Below are positions 25,332 through 34,021 of a stretch of 61,523 nucleotides of DNA, piece after piece. Location of the stretch: contig JAJRQO010000041.1 in NCBI GenBank assembly GCA_024280215.1, positions 1 through 61,523 on the forward strand. The letters are read 5' to 3'. How positions within the stretch are numbered: the first letter of the stretch is position 1; each line of letters starts with the position of its first letter. Below the pieces are notes generated by a model that was not told the DNA's origin, did no database searches, and worked only from the letters and a program-made list of their open reading frames with translations. This stretch comes from Candidatus Zixiibacteriota bacterium. Its GTDB lineage: Bacteria > Zixibacteria > MSB-5A5 > GN15 > FEB-12. Both the position numbers and the translations under genes were made by a program.

Positions 25332-26813
25332 ATGATTTTAAGTTCTCTGATATTTCTTCCAATTATCGGTATGATAATTGTAATGCTCATGCCAAAAGAA
25401 AAAGAAGATTTAATTAAATATGTTGCTGTTGGAATTTCTGTTATTCCGATGGTTATTTCGTTTTGGCTTACCTATGATTACTTTGTGAACTTTTCGGGTT
25501 CCGCTGCTATGGCTTACATGGAAGGTCCCTATGCGTGGATTCCTTCTCTAAATGTTAATTATCATTTAGGTGTTGATGGTATTTCTGTTCCGATGTTGTT
25601 TCTGACTGGTCTGCTTTCTACTATCTCGCTTATCGCATCATTTTCTATTAAGTTCCGTGTCAAAGAATACTTTGCTTTCTTCTTATTGCTTGAAGCGGGC
25701 ATGATGGGTGTCTTTGTAGCGTTAGATTTCTTCCTCTTTTATGTCTTCTGGGAAATCATGCTCGTTCCTATGTATTTCTTAATCGGTGTATGGGGTGGAC
25801 CACGAAAAGAATATGCTTCTATTAAGTTCTTCCTCTATACTTTGTTCGGTTCAATCTTCATGCTTGTTGCAATTTTGATAATGTACTTTACCTCTGATCC
25901 TCATACGCTCAATATGCTTGAACTTGTCGAACATGGCGGAACACTATCGCATACGCTTCAAATGACTTGCTTCATCTTCTTCTTTATAGCCTTTGCGATT
26001 AAAGTTCCTGTTTGGCCGTTCCATACTTGGCTACCTGATGCTCACGTGCAGGCTCCAACAGCAGTCTCGGTTATCCTTGCGGGTGTGCTTCTGAAGATGG
26101 GTACTTATGCTATGCTTCGTATCAACTGGCCGATGTTTCCTGATGCACTTCAGACCCTTTCGTTTTGGATAGCGGTGCTTGGTGTCATTGGAATTATATA
26201 TGGTGCCTTAGTTTCATTGGCACAAACAGATTTAAAAAAACTTGTCGCCTATTCATCAGTTTCTCATATGGGTTACTGTATGTTAGCACTTGCCGCCTAT
26301 GGGTCGGTGACTGCGATGGCGGGTGTTTTGTTCCAAATGATTTCTCACGGACTTATCACAGGAGCATTATTCCTCATGGTTGGTGTACTTTATGACAGAG
26401 CCCATACTCGTGAGATTTCTGCCTTTGGTGGTTTAGGTTCCAAACTTCCTGTCTACACCGCATTGATGCTGATGTTCTCGATGGCTGCATTAGGACTTCC
26501 AGGAATGTCTGGATTTGTTTCTGAGTTTATGATTTTTGTCGGAGCTTTCTCCGTGCTTAATCAGTACTTAGTTGGAATCGCTGTCTTAGGCGTAGTTTTA
26601 GGTGCTGCCTATATGCTTAGAATGTTCCAAAATGTTTTCCTTGGTGAATTCAATATGGCGAAGTGGGGCGGACTTACTGACATCAACGGACGGGAACTAT
26701 TGACTGTTGTACCACTTGCGATTTTAACACTCGCTGTTGGTATTTATCCAAAATCTCTGTCAGATTTAATGTCAGCGACACTTGAAAACTTAGTTCAGAT
26801 AATGTCAAGGTAA
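25332..26813 (+). CDS. nuoM: NADH-quinone oxidoreductase subunit M
   Basis: 493 residues, the second antiporter-like subunit. Motifs: 'DFFLFYVFWEIMLVPMYFLIGVWGG', 'VPVWPFHTWLPDAHVQAPTAVSVILAGVLLKMGTY', 'AYSSVSHMGYCMLAL'. Begins 27 bases after nuoL; start at ATG 25332 with a GGTAGGT-like ribosome site. Confidence 0.96.
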   Translation: MILSSLIFLPIIGMIIVMLMPKEKEDLIKYVAVGISVIPMVISFWLTYDYFVNFSGSAAMAYMEGPYAWIPSLNVNYHLGVDGISVPMLFLTGLLSTISLIASFSIKFRVKEYFAFFLLLEAGMMGVFVALDFFLFYVFWEIMLVPMYFLIGVWGGPRKEYASIKFFLYTLFGSIFMLVAILIMYFTSDPHTLNMLELVEHGGTLSHTLQMTCFIFFFIAFAIKVPVWPFHTWLPDAHVQAPTAVSVILAGVLLKMGTYAMLRINWPMFPDALQTLSFWIAVLGVIGIIYGALVSLAQTDLKKLVAYSSVSHMGYCMLALAAYGSVTAMAGVLFQMISHGLITGALFLMVGVLYDRAHTREISAFGGLGSKLPVYTALMLMFSMAALGLPGMSGFVSEFMIFVGAFSVLNQYLVGIAVLGVVLGAAYMLRMFQNVFLGEFNMAKWGGLTDINGRELLTVVPLAILTLAVGIYPKSLSDLMSATLENLVQIMSR

Positions 26814-26819
26814 GAGAAG

Positions 26820-28379
26820 ATGAATCCGCAACTTCCTATAGTAAATGTTTTAGATACATTACGGCTTATGTCGCCAGAACTATTTCTTTTTGTCTGGGCG
26901 TTGGTTGTTATTACGGTCGACTTGTTCGCATCACGTAAAAATGATTCGCTGACGGGCTATACCGCTTTAGTAGGTATTGTCATAGCAGGTGGATTCTTAG
27001 CTTTTGCAGGTGAGGGTGTTGCTTTTGGTCGAATGTTTATCAATGATCCGCTGGCTCTTTTCTTCAAAGTTATTTTCTTAGGTGCGGCATTCATGGCGGT
27101 TGGCTCTTCGTTTGGACTGACTAAAGAAAAAATTCAAAACCATCGTGGCGAATTTTACGGACTCATTTTATTTTCGACCGTTGGTATGATGTTTTTAGCA
27201 TCGTCTCAAGAAATTATTTCGCTTTATATAGGTTTAGAACTTACAACGATTCCACTTTTTATCTTAGCTGCATTTTATAAAGATGATAAACTCTCAGTTG
27301 AATCTGGTATCAAATATTTTGTCGTTGGTGCCTTCTCATCTGCGTTGCTTTTATATGGTCTTTCATTCTTGTACGGTATGACAGGCACTACATTTTTAAA
27401 TGGTGTCCCTGGTGACCCAAGTGCGACTCATATGGCAAGTCTTCTTGCTGCAAGTCATATCAACTATTTTGGAGGTGGCAACAGTTCAGGTTTTGTCATT
27501 TTAATCGCAAATATCTGTATTCTTGCTGGAGTTGGTTTTAAACTTGCTCTTCCACCATTTCATCAATGGGCTCCAGATGTCTACGAAGGTGCTCCAACTC
27601 CTGTCGCATCATTCTTGTCTGTTGGTTCCAAAGCTGCTGGTCTGGTCGCTTTCATGAAAATATTTCTAATGGGACTCTTTGGGTATATAAGTGTTGAGAT
27701 GAAACCAAACGACTGGGGTATGTTGGTTGGCGTTATGTCGGCAGTCGCTATGATTATTGGTAATATTGTTGCTATCAGACAAACAAATATCAAACGGATG
27801 CTTGCCTATTCTTCAATCGCCCAAGCTGGATATATCATGATTGGTATGATTGCTCTTAATCAACATGGTGTTTCATCAGTTGCGTTCTATACGCTCGTTT
27901 ATCTCTTTGCCAACATGGGAGCCTTTGCTGCAGTGACAGTTTTTGAAGATAACACTGGCTCTACTGAAATTGGAAACTATAAAGGACTCGCTCAAACATC
28001 ACCATTCTTTGCGGCACTTCTTTCTATATTTATGCTTTCGCTGGCAGGTATTCCACCTCTTGGTGGTTTTATAGCAAAGTATAAAGTTTTTGCCGCTGGT
28101 ATTGACCAAACATCATTCCCCGGCTTTGAATGGCTCTATTGGCTTGTTGGTGTTGGTTTGTTGACATCGGTTTTCTCGCTTTACTATTATGTTAGGGTGA
28201 TTAAAGAAATGTATTTTGCTAAAGATGCATCTATTTACACTATGACTTTTAACAAACCGATTCTAATGGTTCTTATTATTGCCCTTATTGGGGTGCTGGT
28301 GACAGGTCTCTATCCTGAACCGATTTTTGAGTTTGCTAACAAAATATATTACTCTTTTAGTTTCTCAGTAATAAAGTAG
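26820..28379 (+). CDS. nuoN: NADH-quinone oxidoreductase subunit N
   Basis: 519 residues, the third antiporter-like subunit, last gene of the operon. Motifs: 'YIGLELTTIPLFILAAFYKDD', 'KLALPPFHQWAPDVYEGAPTPVASFLSVGSKAAG' and 'YSSIAQAGYIMIGM'. No nuoE, nuoF or nuoG gene follows, so the operon ends with an 11-subunit complex. Confidence 0.96.
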   Translation: MNPQLPIVNVLDTLRLMSPELFLFVWALVVITVDLFASRKNDSLTGYTALVGIVIAGGFLAFAGEGVAFGRMFINDPLALFFKVIFLGAAFMAVGSSFGLTKEKIQNHRGEFYGLILFSTVGMMFLASSQEIISLYIGLELTTIPLFILAAFYKDDKLSVESGIKYFVVGAFSSALLLYGLSFLYGMTGTTFLNGVPGDPSATHMASLLAASHINYFGGGNSSGFVILIANICILAGVGFKLALPPFHQWAPDVYEGAPTPVASFLSVGSKAAGLVAFMKIFLMGLFGYISVEMKPNDWGMLVGVMSAVAMIIGNIVAIRQTNIKRMLAYSSIAQAGYIMIGMIALNQHGVSSVAFYTLVYLFANMGAFAAVTVFEDNTGSTEIGNYKGLAQTSPFFAALLSIFMLSLAGIPPLGGFIAKYKVFAAGIDQTSFPGFEWLYWLVGVGLLTSVFSLYYYVRVIKEMYFAKDASIYTMTFNKPILMVLIIALIGVLVTGLYPEPIFEFANKIYYSFSFSVIK

Positions 28380-28395
28380 CATACACCAAAATAAT

Positions 28396-28424
28396 TTGAC
28401 AAACTATTTACATTCAGATATACT
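28396..28424 (+). promoter_or_regulatory. Consensus sigma-70 promoter for the DUF502/PTS-CBS operon
   Basis: TTGACA (28396-28401), exactly 17 bases, TATACT (28419-28424). Predicted start near 28431, before an AAGGT ribosome site and the ATG at 28453. It separates this pair from the nuo operon. Confidence 0.75.
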
Positions 28425-28452
28425 ATGTATGAAAATAGTAAGGTAAATAGTT

Positions 28453-29085
28453 ATGTTATTACATAAAATTATAAACATACTAAAACGTCATTTTCTCTCG
28501 GGGGTTATCGTTGTTGTCCCTTTTATTCTTACATACATTGTAATCAGATTTCTCTTTGATACTATTGATGGTTTATTGCAACCTCTGATTTTTCATCTGC
28601 TTGGTTACTCAGTACCAGGTTTAGGTTTGGTCACAACAGTTCTACTTATTATATTGGCTGGCATTTTCACTCGCAATATCATCGGGGCAAAACTTTATCG
28701 CTTGGGTGATTATTTCTTGGAAAGGATGCCGATTATTCGACCTGTCTATTCTGCGGCAAAACAACTACTTGAAGCACTTACCAAGCCATCGATGAACTCC
28801 TTCAAAGAGGTCGTCTTGGTCGAGTACCCTCGCAAAGGCTCTTATACTATTAGTTTTCTTTCAAACAAGTTTGAAATTGAATCCAAGGGAGAGTTTGTCT
28901 CTGTCTTTGTACCATCGACTCCAACACCTATCTCTGGAATGGTTATCGTTGTCCCAAAAGATGATGTGATTATATTGGATATGACAGTCGAAGAGGGTAT
29001 CAAATTTTTAGTTTCAGGAGGGGTCGCATCGCCGTCACTTATAAAAGCAAAAAAGATTTCTGAAAATAAAGAGGTTCAGCCATGA
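28453..29085 (+). CDS. DUF502 family inner-membrane protein
   Basis: 210 residues with the family signature near the N-terminus ('LKRHFLSGVIVVVPFILTYIV' onward, two membrane helices at about 16-38 and 55-75) followed by a soluble domain with 'RMPIIRPVYSAAKQLLE' and 'VFVPSTPTPISGMVIVV'. The family is widespread, with no firm biochemical role. It overlaps the next gene by 4 bases (ATGA). Confidence 0.92.
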   Translation: MLLHKIINILKRHFLSGVIVVVPFILTYIVIRFLFDTIDGLLQPLIFHLLGYSVPGLGLVTTVLLIILAGIFTRNIIGAKLYRLGDYFLERMPIIRPVYSAAKQLLEALTKPSMNSFKEVVLVEYPRKGSYTISFLSNKFEIESKGEFVSVFVPSTPTPISGMVIVVPKDDVIILDMTVEEGIKFLVSGGVASPSLIKAKKISENKEVQP

Positions 29086-29990
29086 AACTTGCTAACTTGT
29101 TAATGGAACGTCGTATAAATATTGATCTCAAAGCACGTACCAAAGATGAAGCAATTATCGAGCTTTTAGAAATGATTAAAAACGAAGGTGTCAGTTTTGA
29201 TTATGATGCAGTTTTACATTCTGTAAAAAGCCGTGAGGAAATCGAAAATACATCTTATGGGCATGGTTTTGCTTTCCCACACGCACGAACCGATGCGGTA
29301 AATGAGCTCTATATTCTCATAGGTGTTTCATCTTATGGACTCGAAGGCAAAACTCCCGACTCTATCCCTGTGCATGTTGTCTGTCTGCTTCTTACCCCCG
29401 CTACAATTGCCAAGCTCTATCTACAAACCCTATCAGGGTTGGCAAACTTTGGACGTATTGAGGGGAATCTTGACAAAATTATGGCTGTTAAGCATCCATG
29501 TGAATTGGTCAAGCTCATTGCCGAAGCGAACATAACCGTTGATAAAGAACTGATGGTGCGTGATATAATGCGTCACTCAGTTGCAACTGTCACTCCAGAC
29601 GATACACTCAAAGAGGTCGCCAATCGGATGTTTCATGACCGCCTGTCGGCACTTGCAGTTGTCGATGATGAAAATAATCTGCTTGGGGTAATCAATGACC
29701 GTGACTTAATCAAGGCGGCTCTGCCAGACTATAAGTCGCTTATTTCAAATCTAAATTACTCGATGGATGTCGAGCCATTTGAAGAACTTCTCAAACAGGA
29801 AGATAAAATCAAAGTCTCGCAACTATTCCGTACTGAATACGAAGTCGCCCAACCAGAGACACGTATAGTCGAGGTTGCCGCGATGATGATTTTTAAGGAT
29901 ATTAGAAGAGTTTTCGTTACTTCTACGGACAATAAACTCTGCGGGGTACTTCTCCGTAAAGATATTGTGAATATGGTCATTCGAGGGTAG
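29082..29990 (+). CDS. PTS EIIA-like (PtsN type) protein with two CBS domains
   Basis: 302 residues. Residues 1-145 are a fructose/nitrogen-type EIIA domain with the phosphorylatable His67 in 'GFAFPHART'. Residues about 156-300 are a CBS pair ('VRDIMRHSVATVTPDDTLKEV' and 'TEYEVAQPETRIVEVAAMM'), which usually bind adenine nucleotides. No EIIB/EIIC or HPr genes are nearby, so it is a regulatory phosphoprotein, not a sugar transporter component. Co-transcribed with the DUF502 gene. Confidence 0.88.
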   Translation: MKLANLLMERRINIDLKARTKDEAIIELLEMIKNEGVSFDYDAVLHSVKSREEIENTSYGHGFAFPHARTDAVNELYILIGVSSYGLEGKTPDSIPVHVVCLLLTPATIAKLYLQTLSGLANFGRIEGNLDKIMAVKHPCELVKLIAEANITVDKELMVRDIMRHSVATVTPDDTLKEVANRMFHDRLSALAVVDDENNLLGVINDRDLIKAALPDYKSLISNLNYSMDVEPFEELLKQEDKIKVSQLFRTEYEVAQPETRIVEVAAMMIFKDIRRVFVTSTDNKLCGVLLRKDIVNMVIRG

Positions 29991-30060
29991 AAGGGATTAA
30001 TTATTTCTTACTTTTAGTGGTTTTCTAATATGAGTTTTTCTTAGAGTATCGTTTATAGAC

Positions 30061-30513
30061 TTATTTTTTTAGAATTGATTTAATAGTTTTTAAAGTGGTC
30101 TTATCATTAGACTCAATTCCAAACCACTCATCAGCTAGCTTTAGATGAAATGATGTTGTTTTTCCCGAATTAGATGAATCAGGGGTATACATTAAGAAAA
30201 ATATCAAATCCTTTTTTTGCTCTTTAAGTTTTTGAAAATTGATGTCTCCTTTACCAATTCTATTATAAGAAATAATTAGTTCTTTGGCTCTAAGTCGGGA
30301 GTTCTTTTTTAACAGATATTCTTGAACTTTAATTGAAATTATTCTGGATTGTTCTCTTGGAGATTCTACATCAACAACTTTTCCTATAAGTATAATATCA
30401 GATCTACTTACCATTTGCGTAATTGACGGTTTTACAGTCGCACTAATTGAGCAACTAATTAAAAATATAAAAATTAAGGAAGTTATAAAAATTAATTTTG
30501 TTGTGGTATTCAT
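30061..30513 (-). CDS. Hypothetical lipoprotein
   Basis: 150 residues. Lipoprotein signal with lipobox LISC near residue 21. The mature part begins with 'PSITQMVSRSDIILIGKVVDVES', a motif seen in small OB-fold-like extracytoplasmic proteins, then a beta-rich region ending 'ADEWFGIESNDKTTLKTIKSIL'. I do not recognise a specific family. Single gene on the minus strand. Confidence 0.65.
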   Translation of the reverse strand: MNTTTKLIFITSLIFIFLISCSISATVKPSITQMVSRSDIILIGKVVDVESPREQSRIISIKVQEYLLKKNSRLRAKELIISYNRIGKGDINFQKLKEQKKDLIFFLMYTPDSSNSGKTTSFHLKLADEWFGIESNDKTTLKTIKSILKK

Positions 30514-30712
30514 CTGTGCTATTCCTTGTTTTAGTTGGATGAAATTTATTCAATATTATATTATTGATTGTTTAAGTATCAGTTGTCAATTACAATAAAT
30601 AGAGCTAATACTTAACTCTACTACAAGTTTAATCAGTTTATCTTCCATAATATTTTTTTCTTAGACGTAGATATCCTCGTTTTTCTCTCAATAAATCTTC
30701 CAAATTTTCTTT

Positions 30713-30741
30713 TTGACTTTCAATCCGAATATCCGTACCCT
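30713..30741 (+). promoter_or_regulatory. Promoter giving an apparently leaderless mRNA for the cation exchanger
   Basis: TTGACT (30713-30718), 17 bases, TACCCT (30736-30741). The ATG at 30751 lies 10 bases after the -10 box with no ribosome site, so transcription may begin at or next to the start codon. Confidence 0.4.
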
Positions 30742-30750
30742 AAATCCATA

Positions 30751-31968
30751 ATGACGCACGCTCGAGAAAAATACACAATCACCCCGGGAATCTATATTAC
30801 CCTCATAGTTGCAATACTTTGTTCCCTCCCAGGATTTTATAACGGGCTCACCTACGGAGTTCTCACGCCCGTAACAGGTGTCCTCTTCTACGGAGTAGCA
30901 ATTTTTGCTGCGGCATTTATGCTCTCGTGGGCTGCCGAGGTTGTCCAAATTGATATTTCTGAATCACTCGCTGTTGCAATTTTAGCACTACTTGCCGTGC
31001 TTCCTGAATACGCTGTTGATTTTGTATTCACATGGAACGCCTATGGTACCACTCCCGAAGCAATAGAGTCGCATCACTACGCCATCGCAAATATGACTGG
31101 TGCCAATCGACTTCTTGTCGGTTTAGGCTGGCCATTTATTTTATTCATATATATTTATATCAAAAAGAAAAAAGAAATTGTTTTAGCTGAAATACAACGG
31201 GTCGAACTTTTCTATCTACTCTTAGCATCTCTCTATTCGATTACAATTCCTCTCAAAGGGGAATTGACGCTGATTGATACCGTAATTTTGGTCACTCTTT
31301 TTGGATTGTATACTCGTCGTGCCGCTCAAATGGAAACTCAAGAACCCGAAATGGTCGGTCCGCCAAAGATGATTGCCAATATGCAAGATTTACCTCGTCG
31401 AATTGCAACGGCTGTCATGTTTTTATTTTCGGGAGCTGTAATTTTCTACGTCGCTCATCCGTTTACTGAATCAATGATTGATCTTGGCGAAGTGTACAAT
31501 ATCGACAAATTCCTTCTCGTCCAATGGCTCGCTCCAATTGCATCGGAATCACCAGAATTTATTATCGCCGCCACATGGACACTTCGCGGTGCCGCAAATT
31601 CAGCTATCAAAGCGTTAATCTCTTCAAAAGTGAACCAATGGACCTTGCTTATCGGTACTATTCCGCTTGTCTATGCAATCTCTGGAGGTGTCATTGAGCC
31701 ATTTGTCCTTGACAATAAACAGTATCAGGAAATTCTCCTGACTGCCGCACAATCACTCTTTGCGGTGTTGATTATGATGAATCTCAGGTTTTCAAAAACC
31801 GAGGGGTATATATTGCTTGTTTTGTTTTTAGCTCAGATGATTGTCGAGTCAATTAGATTTGAGATGATGATTGTCTATCTTGTCTTGGCTGCTATCTTAG
31901 TGGTCATGCGTCGTAAAGATTTATTGCCTGCAGCAAAATACGCTTTAAACATCAAGAAAAAATCCTAA
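30751..31968 (+). CDS. Cation/Ca2+ exchanger (CaCA superfamily) membrane protein
   Basis: 405 residues, about ten membrane helices in two inverted halves separated by a soluble loop (about 195-220, 'METQEPEMVGPPKMI'). The first alpha repeat has P85-E86 in 'LAVLPEYAVDF' followed by 'MTGANRLLVGLG', corresponding to the canonical G-N-S-x-P-E and G-S-N-x-x-N-x-x-L motifs. The second has 'IASESPEFIIAATWTLRGAANSAIKALI'. The family exchanges Na+ or H+ for Ca2+ or K+. Ion specificity cannot be read from sequence. Confidence 0.85.
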   Translation: MTHAREKYTITPGIYITLIVAILCSLPGFYNGLTYGVLTPVTGVLFYGVAIFAAAFMLSWAAEVVQIDISESLAVAILALLAVLPEYAVDFVFTWNAYGTTPEAIESHHYAIANMTGANRLLVGLGWPFILFIYIYIKKKKEIVLAEIQRVELFYLLLASLYSITIPLKGELTLIDTVILVTLFGLYTRRAAQMETQEPEMVGPPKMIANMQDLPRRIATAVMFLFSGAVIFYVAHPFTESMIDLGEVYNIDKFLLVQWLAPIASESPEFIIAATWTLRGAANSAIKALISSKVNQWTLLIGTIPLVYAISGGVIEPFVLDNKQYQEILLTAAQSLFAVLIMMNLRFSKTEGYILLVLFLAQMIVESIRFEMMIVYLVLAAILVVMRRKDLLPAAKYALNIKKKS

Positions 31969-32009
31969 CAGGTTATGTAAAAAATTCTTCCAAACGATAA
32001 TTTAATCAT

Positions 32010-32044
32010 AAAAAAAGCATCCACTAAAAATTTTAGCAGATGCT
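32010..32044 (-). terminator. Terminator for the Na/Pi-PhoU operon
   Basis: On the minus strand: AGCATC stem ends with an inner TAAAA/TTTTA extension, followed by a run of seven T (A-run 32010-32016 on the plus strand). It lies 30 bases after the PhoU-domain stop. Confidence 0.8.
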
Positions 32045-32074
32045 GATTATATTTATAAAAAGTGACAATGTCAC

Positions 32075-32749
32075 TTACTTATTCTTTTTTTCTCTAAAAC
32101 CAATCCGAGCAAATGGGTTCACCATTGAACTGGCTATATTTGAAAGATGAGCATTAATACGTTTGAGATATCGGGCATACATCGCAAGAGCGACCGCATC
32201 AGATTTTGTTAATGCCGCATCTTTTTCAAGTATCATATCATTGACGATTTTATCAGAAAGTTTCCCAATCTCTTTTTCCGATGAGAGAATCTGGCGAGCA
32301 AGATTTTTATCCTGATTTTTCAGAACTTCAATAATTATTGGAAACTGTTCTTCGATTGTCTTTTCAGTTTTTGCGAGATCTGCTTCTGCTTTTCCACCCT
32401 TGAGCTTTTTCTTATGAATCGACGCCAGTCCTGCAATATTTTTTGTGTAATCACCAATACGTTCTACATCTATCACAATCGAGACCAAGGCAAGCCCAGG
32501 TACCAAGTTTTGCGTTCCAGCAACAGAAAGATGGGTGAGGACATTGCGGCGAACTTCACGTTCGTACTTATTAATTTTACGGTCCATCTTTTTGATATCA
32601 AATGGTAACTCATCAGAATCAGAATCTCTGAGAGTTTCTTTTGATGCGGTATACATCTTGTGGTCAAATTCTAACATTGTTAATGTCGTATCAAAAGCGA
32701 TATCAAGTAAGTTTTCCGAGCCAAAAAGTTCTTTAAATTTATTGAACAT
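32075..32749 (-). CDS. PhoU-domain protein
   Basis: 224 residues forming two three-helix bundles with the typical metal-coordinating E/D-x-x-x-D patterns ('FDHKMYTASKETL', 'RIGDYTKNIA', 'YLKRINAHLSNIASS'). PhoU-type proteins regulate phosphate transporters. It is directly downstream of the Na/Pi symporter gene (15 bases), so it most likely acts on that carrier rather than on a Pst system. Confidence 0.88.
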   Translation of the reverse strand: MFNKFKELFGSENLLDIAFDTTLTMLEFDHKMYTASKETLRDSDSDELPFDIKKMDRKINKYEREVRRNVLTHLSVAGTQNLVPGLALVSIVIDVERIGDYTKNIAGLASIHKKKLKGGKAEADLAKTEKTIEEQFPIIIEVLKNQDKNLARQILSSEKEIGKLSDKIVNDMILEKDAALTKSDAVALAMYARYLKRINAHLSNIASSMVNPFARIGFREKKNK

Positions 32750-32764
32750 TCTGATTTCTCCGTT

Positions 32765-33922
32765 TTATCTGTATAAATAAATTATCGTACCTGGTATTAT
32801 AAAAAATACGATTACTATATATAGTATCGGTACTAACTTAGATTTTTGAGTCAAATAGCTCAACTTTTCTGCCATCCAAATAGGAATTGCTTTTAGTGGC
32901 CAGAAAATAGCTATACCAAATACATTAAACATCAGATGCGAGAATGCTAAAGCAACAGCAGCATGAGAACCTGTCACAAATGATGCTAAGAACGCGGTTA
33001 TAGTCGTTCCAACATTTGCACCAAGCAAATATGGATATACCTGAGGAATTGAAATCACACCTGCTCCGATAAGCGGAACAACCAACGATGTAGTAATGGA
33101 TGATGACTGTACAAACGTTGTTAAAATTATTCCAAGCACAAATGATAAGGCAGGAGTGCGGAATATATATCGTTGGAAAAATTTTTCTACTTTGGAAAGT
33201 ACCATTGATTTCAAAACTTTTACAATAAAGAAAAGTGCTAAAAACAAAAAGAACATTGCAATAGCGGCAGAGATTGCTCCCGAATCACCAGTAGAACCAA
33301 TAATCCATTTTGAGACTGGCTTGGTAATTGCTTTGAGTGGTGACATAAATTTCATACCACCAAACCCCGTGAACATTGACTCTAAATAAATAGCTGTCTT
33401 ACCGATGACACCAAAATATATTTCTATCGGGAGCAAAACACATACTGCACAGACATTAAAAAAGTCATGGAGCATCGAACCCGTAAAGGCACGCCGGAAC
33501 TCATCTCCTCGTGTGATATGTCCAAGTGATACTAAAATGTTTGTAACCGATGTGCCGATATTAGCACCCATAATCATTGGGATCGCTGCTTGAAATGTGA
33601 GTATCGGTGTGCCATCTGCTAAGCCACCTGTACCAGAACCTACTGCGACTAAGCCAACAATAATAGATGTTGTCGTAGAGGATGATTGTACAATTGCGGT
33701 TGTTAGTACTCCAATCATGAGAGCAATGATAGGATTCGATGTCGCCTGAAAAATCGTCTCGGCAAATTCTTTGCCCATGTGTTTGAAAGAACCACCGAGC
33801 AATGTGATTGATAATATAAAGAGATAGAGCAAGCCAAAAAGAAGAACCATTTTGGAAATTATTTCGGTCCAACTATGTTGGTCAACAGAATAATCTGATT
33901 GTAAACTTGAATTGTCGGTCAT
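32765..33922 (-). CDS. Na/Pi cotransporter family protein (NptA/YjbB-like)
   Basis: 385 residues, about eight to nine membrane helices in two repeats, each with the family QSSS signature: 'ALMIGVLTTAIVQSSSTTTSIIVGLVAVG' and 'GIILTTFVQSSSITTSLVVPLIGAG'. It imports phosphate with sodium, or exports phosphate in the YjbB-like members. In some relatives the PhoU part is fused at the C-terminus; here it is a separate gene. Confidence 0.93.
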   Translation of the reverse strand: MTDNSSLQSDYSVDQHSWTEIISKMVLLFGLLYLFILSITLLGGSFKHMGKEFAETIFQATSNPIIALMIGVLTTAIVQSSSTTTSIIVGLVAVGSGTGGLADGTPILTFQAAIPMIMGANIGTSVTNILVSLGHITRGDEFRRAFTGSMLHDFFNVCAVCVLLPIEIYFGVIGKTAIYLESMFTGFGGMKFMSPLKAITKPVSKWIIGSTGDSGAISAAIAMFFLFLALFFIVKVLKSMVLSKVEKFFQRYIFRTPALSFVLGIILTTFVQSSSITTSLVVPLIGAGVISIPQVYPYLLGANVGTTITAFLASFVTGSHAAVALAFSHLMFNVFGIAIFWPLKAIPIWMAEKLSYLTQKSKLVPILYIVIVFFIIPGTIIYLYR

Positions 33923-34021
33923 TTAATCGTTTTTGTTTTTAAACGTTTTCATTAGATGCGAGGATTATAAAAGAGAGTCAACTGTCTGTCAAGTGACAAG
34001 CACTATTTTTTACTCTTATTT

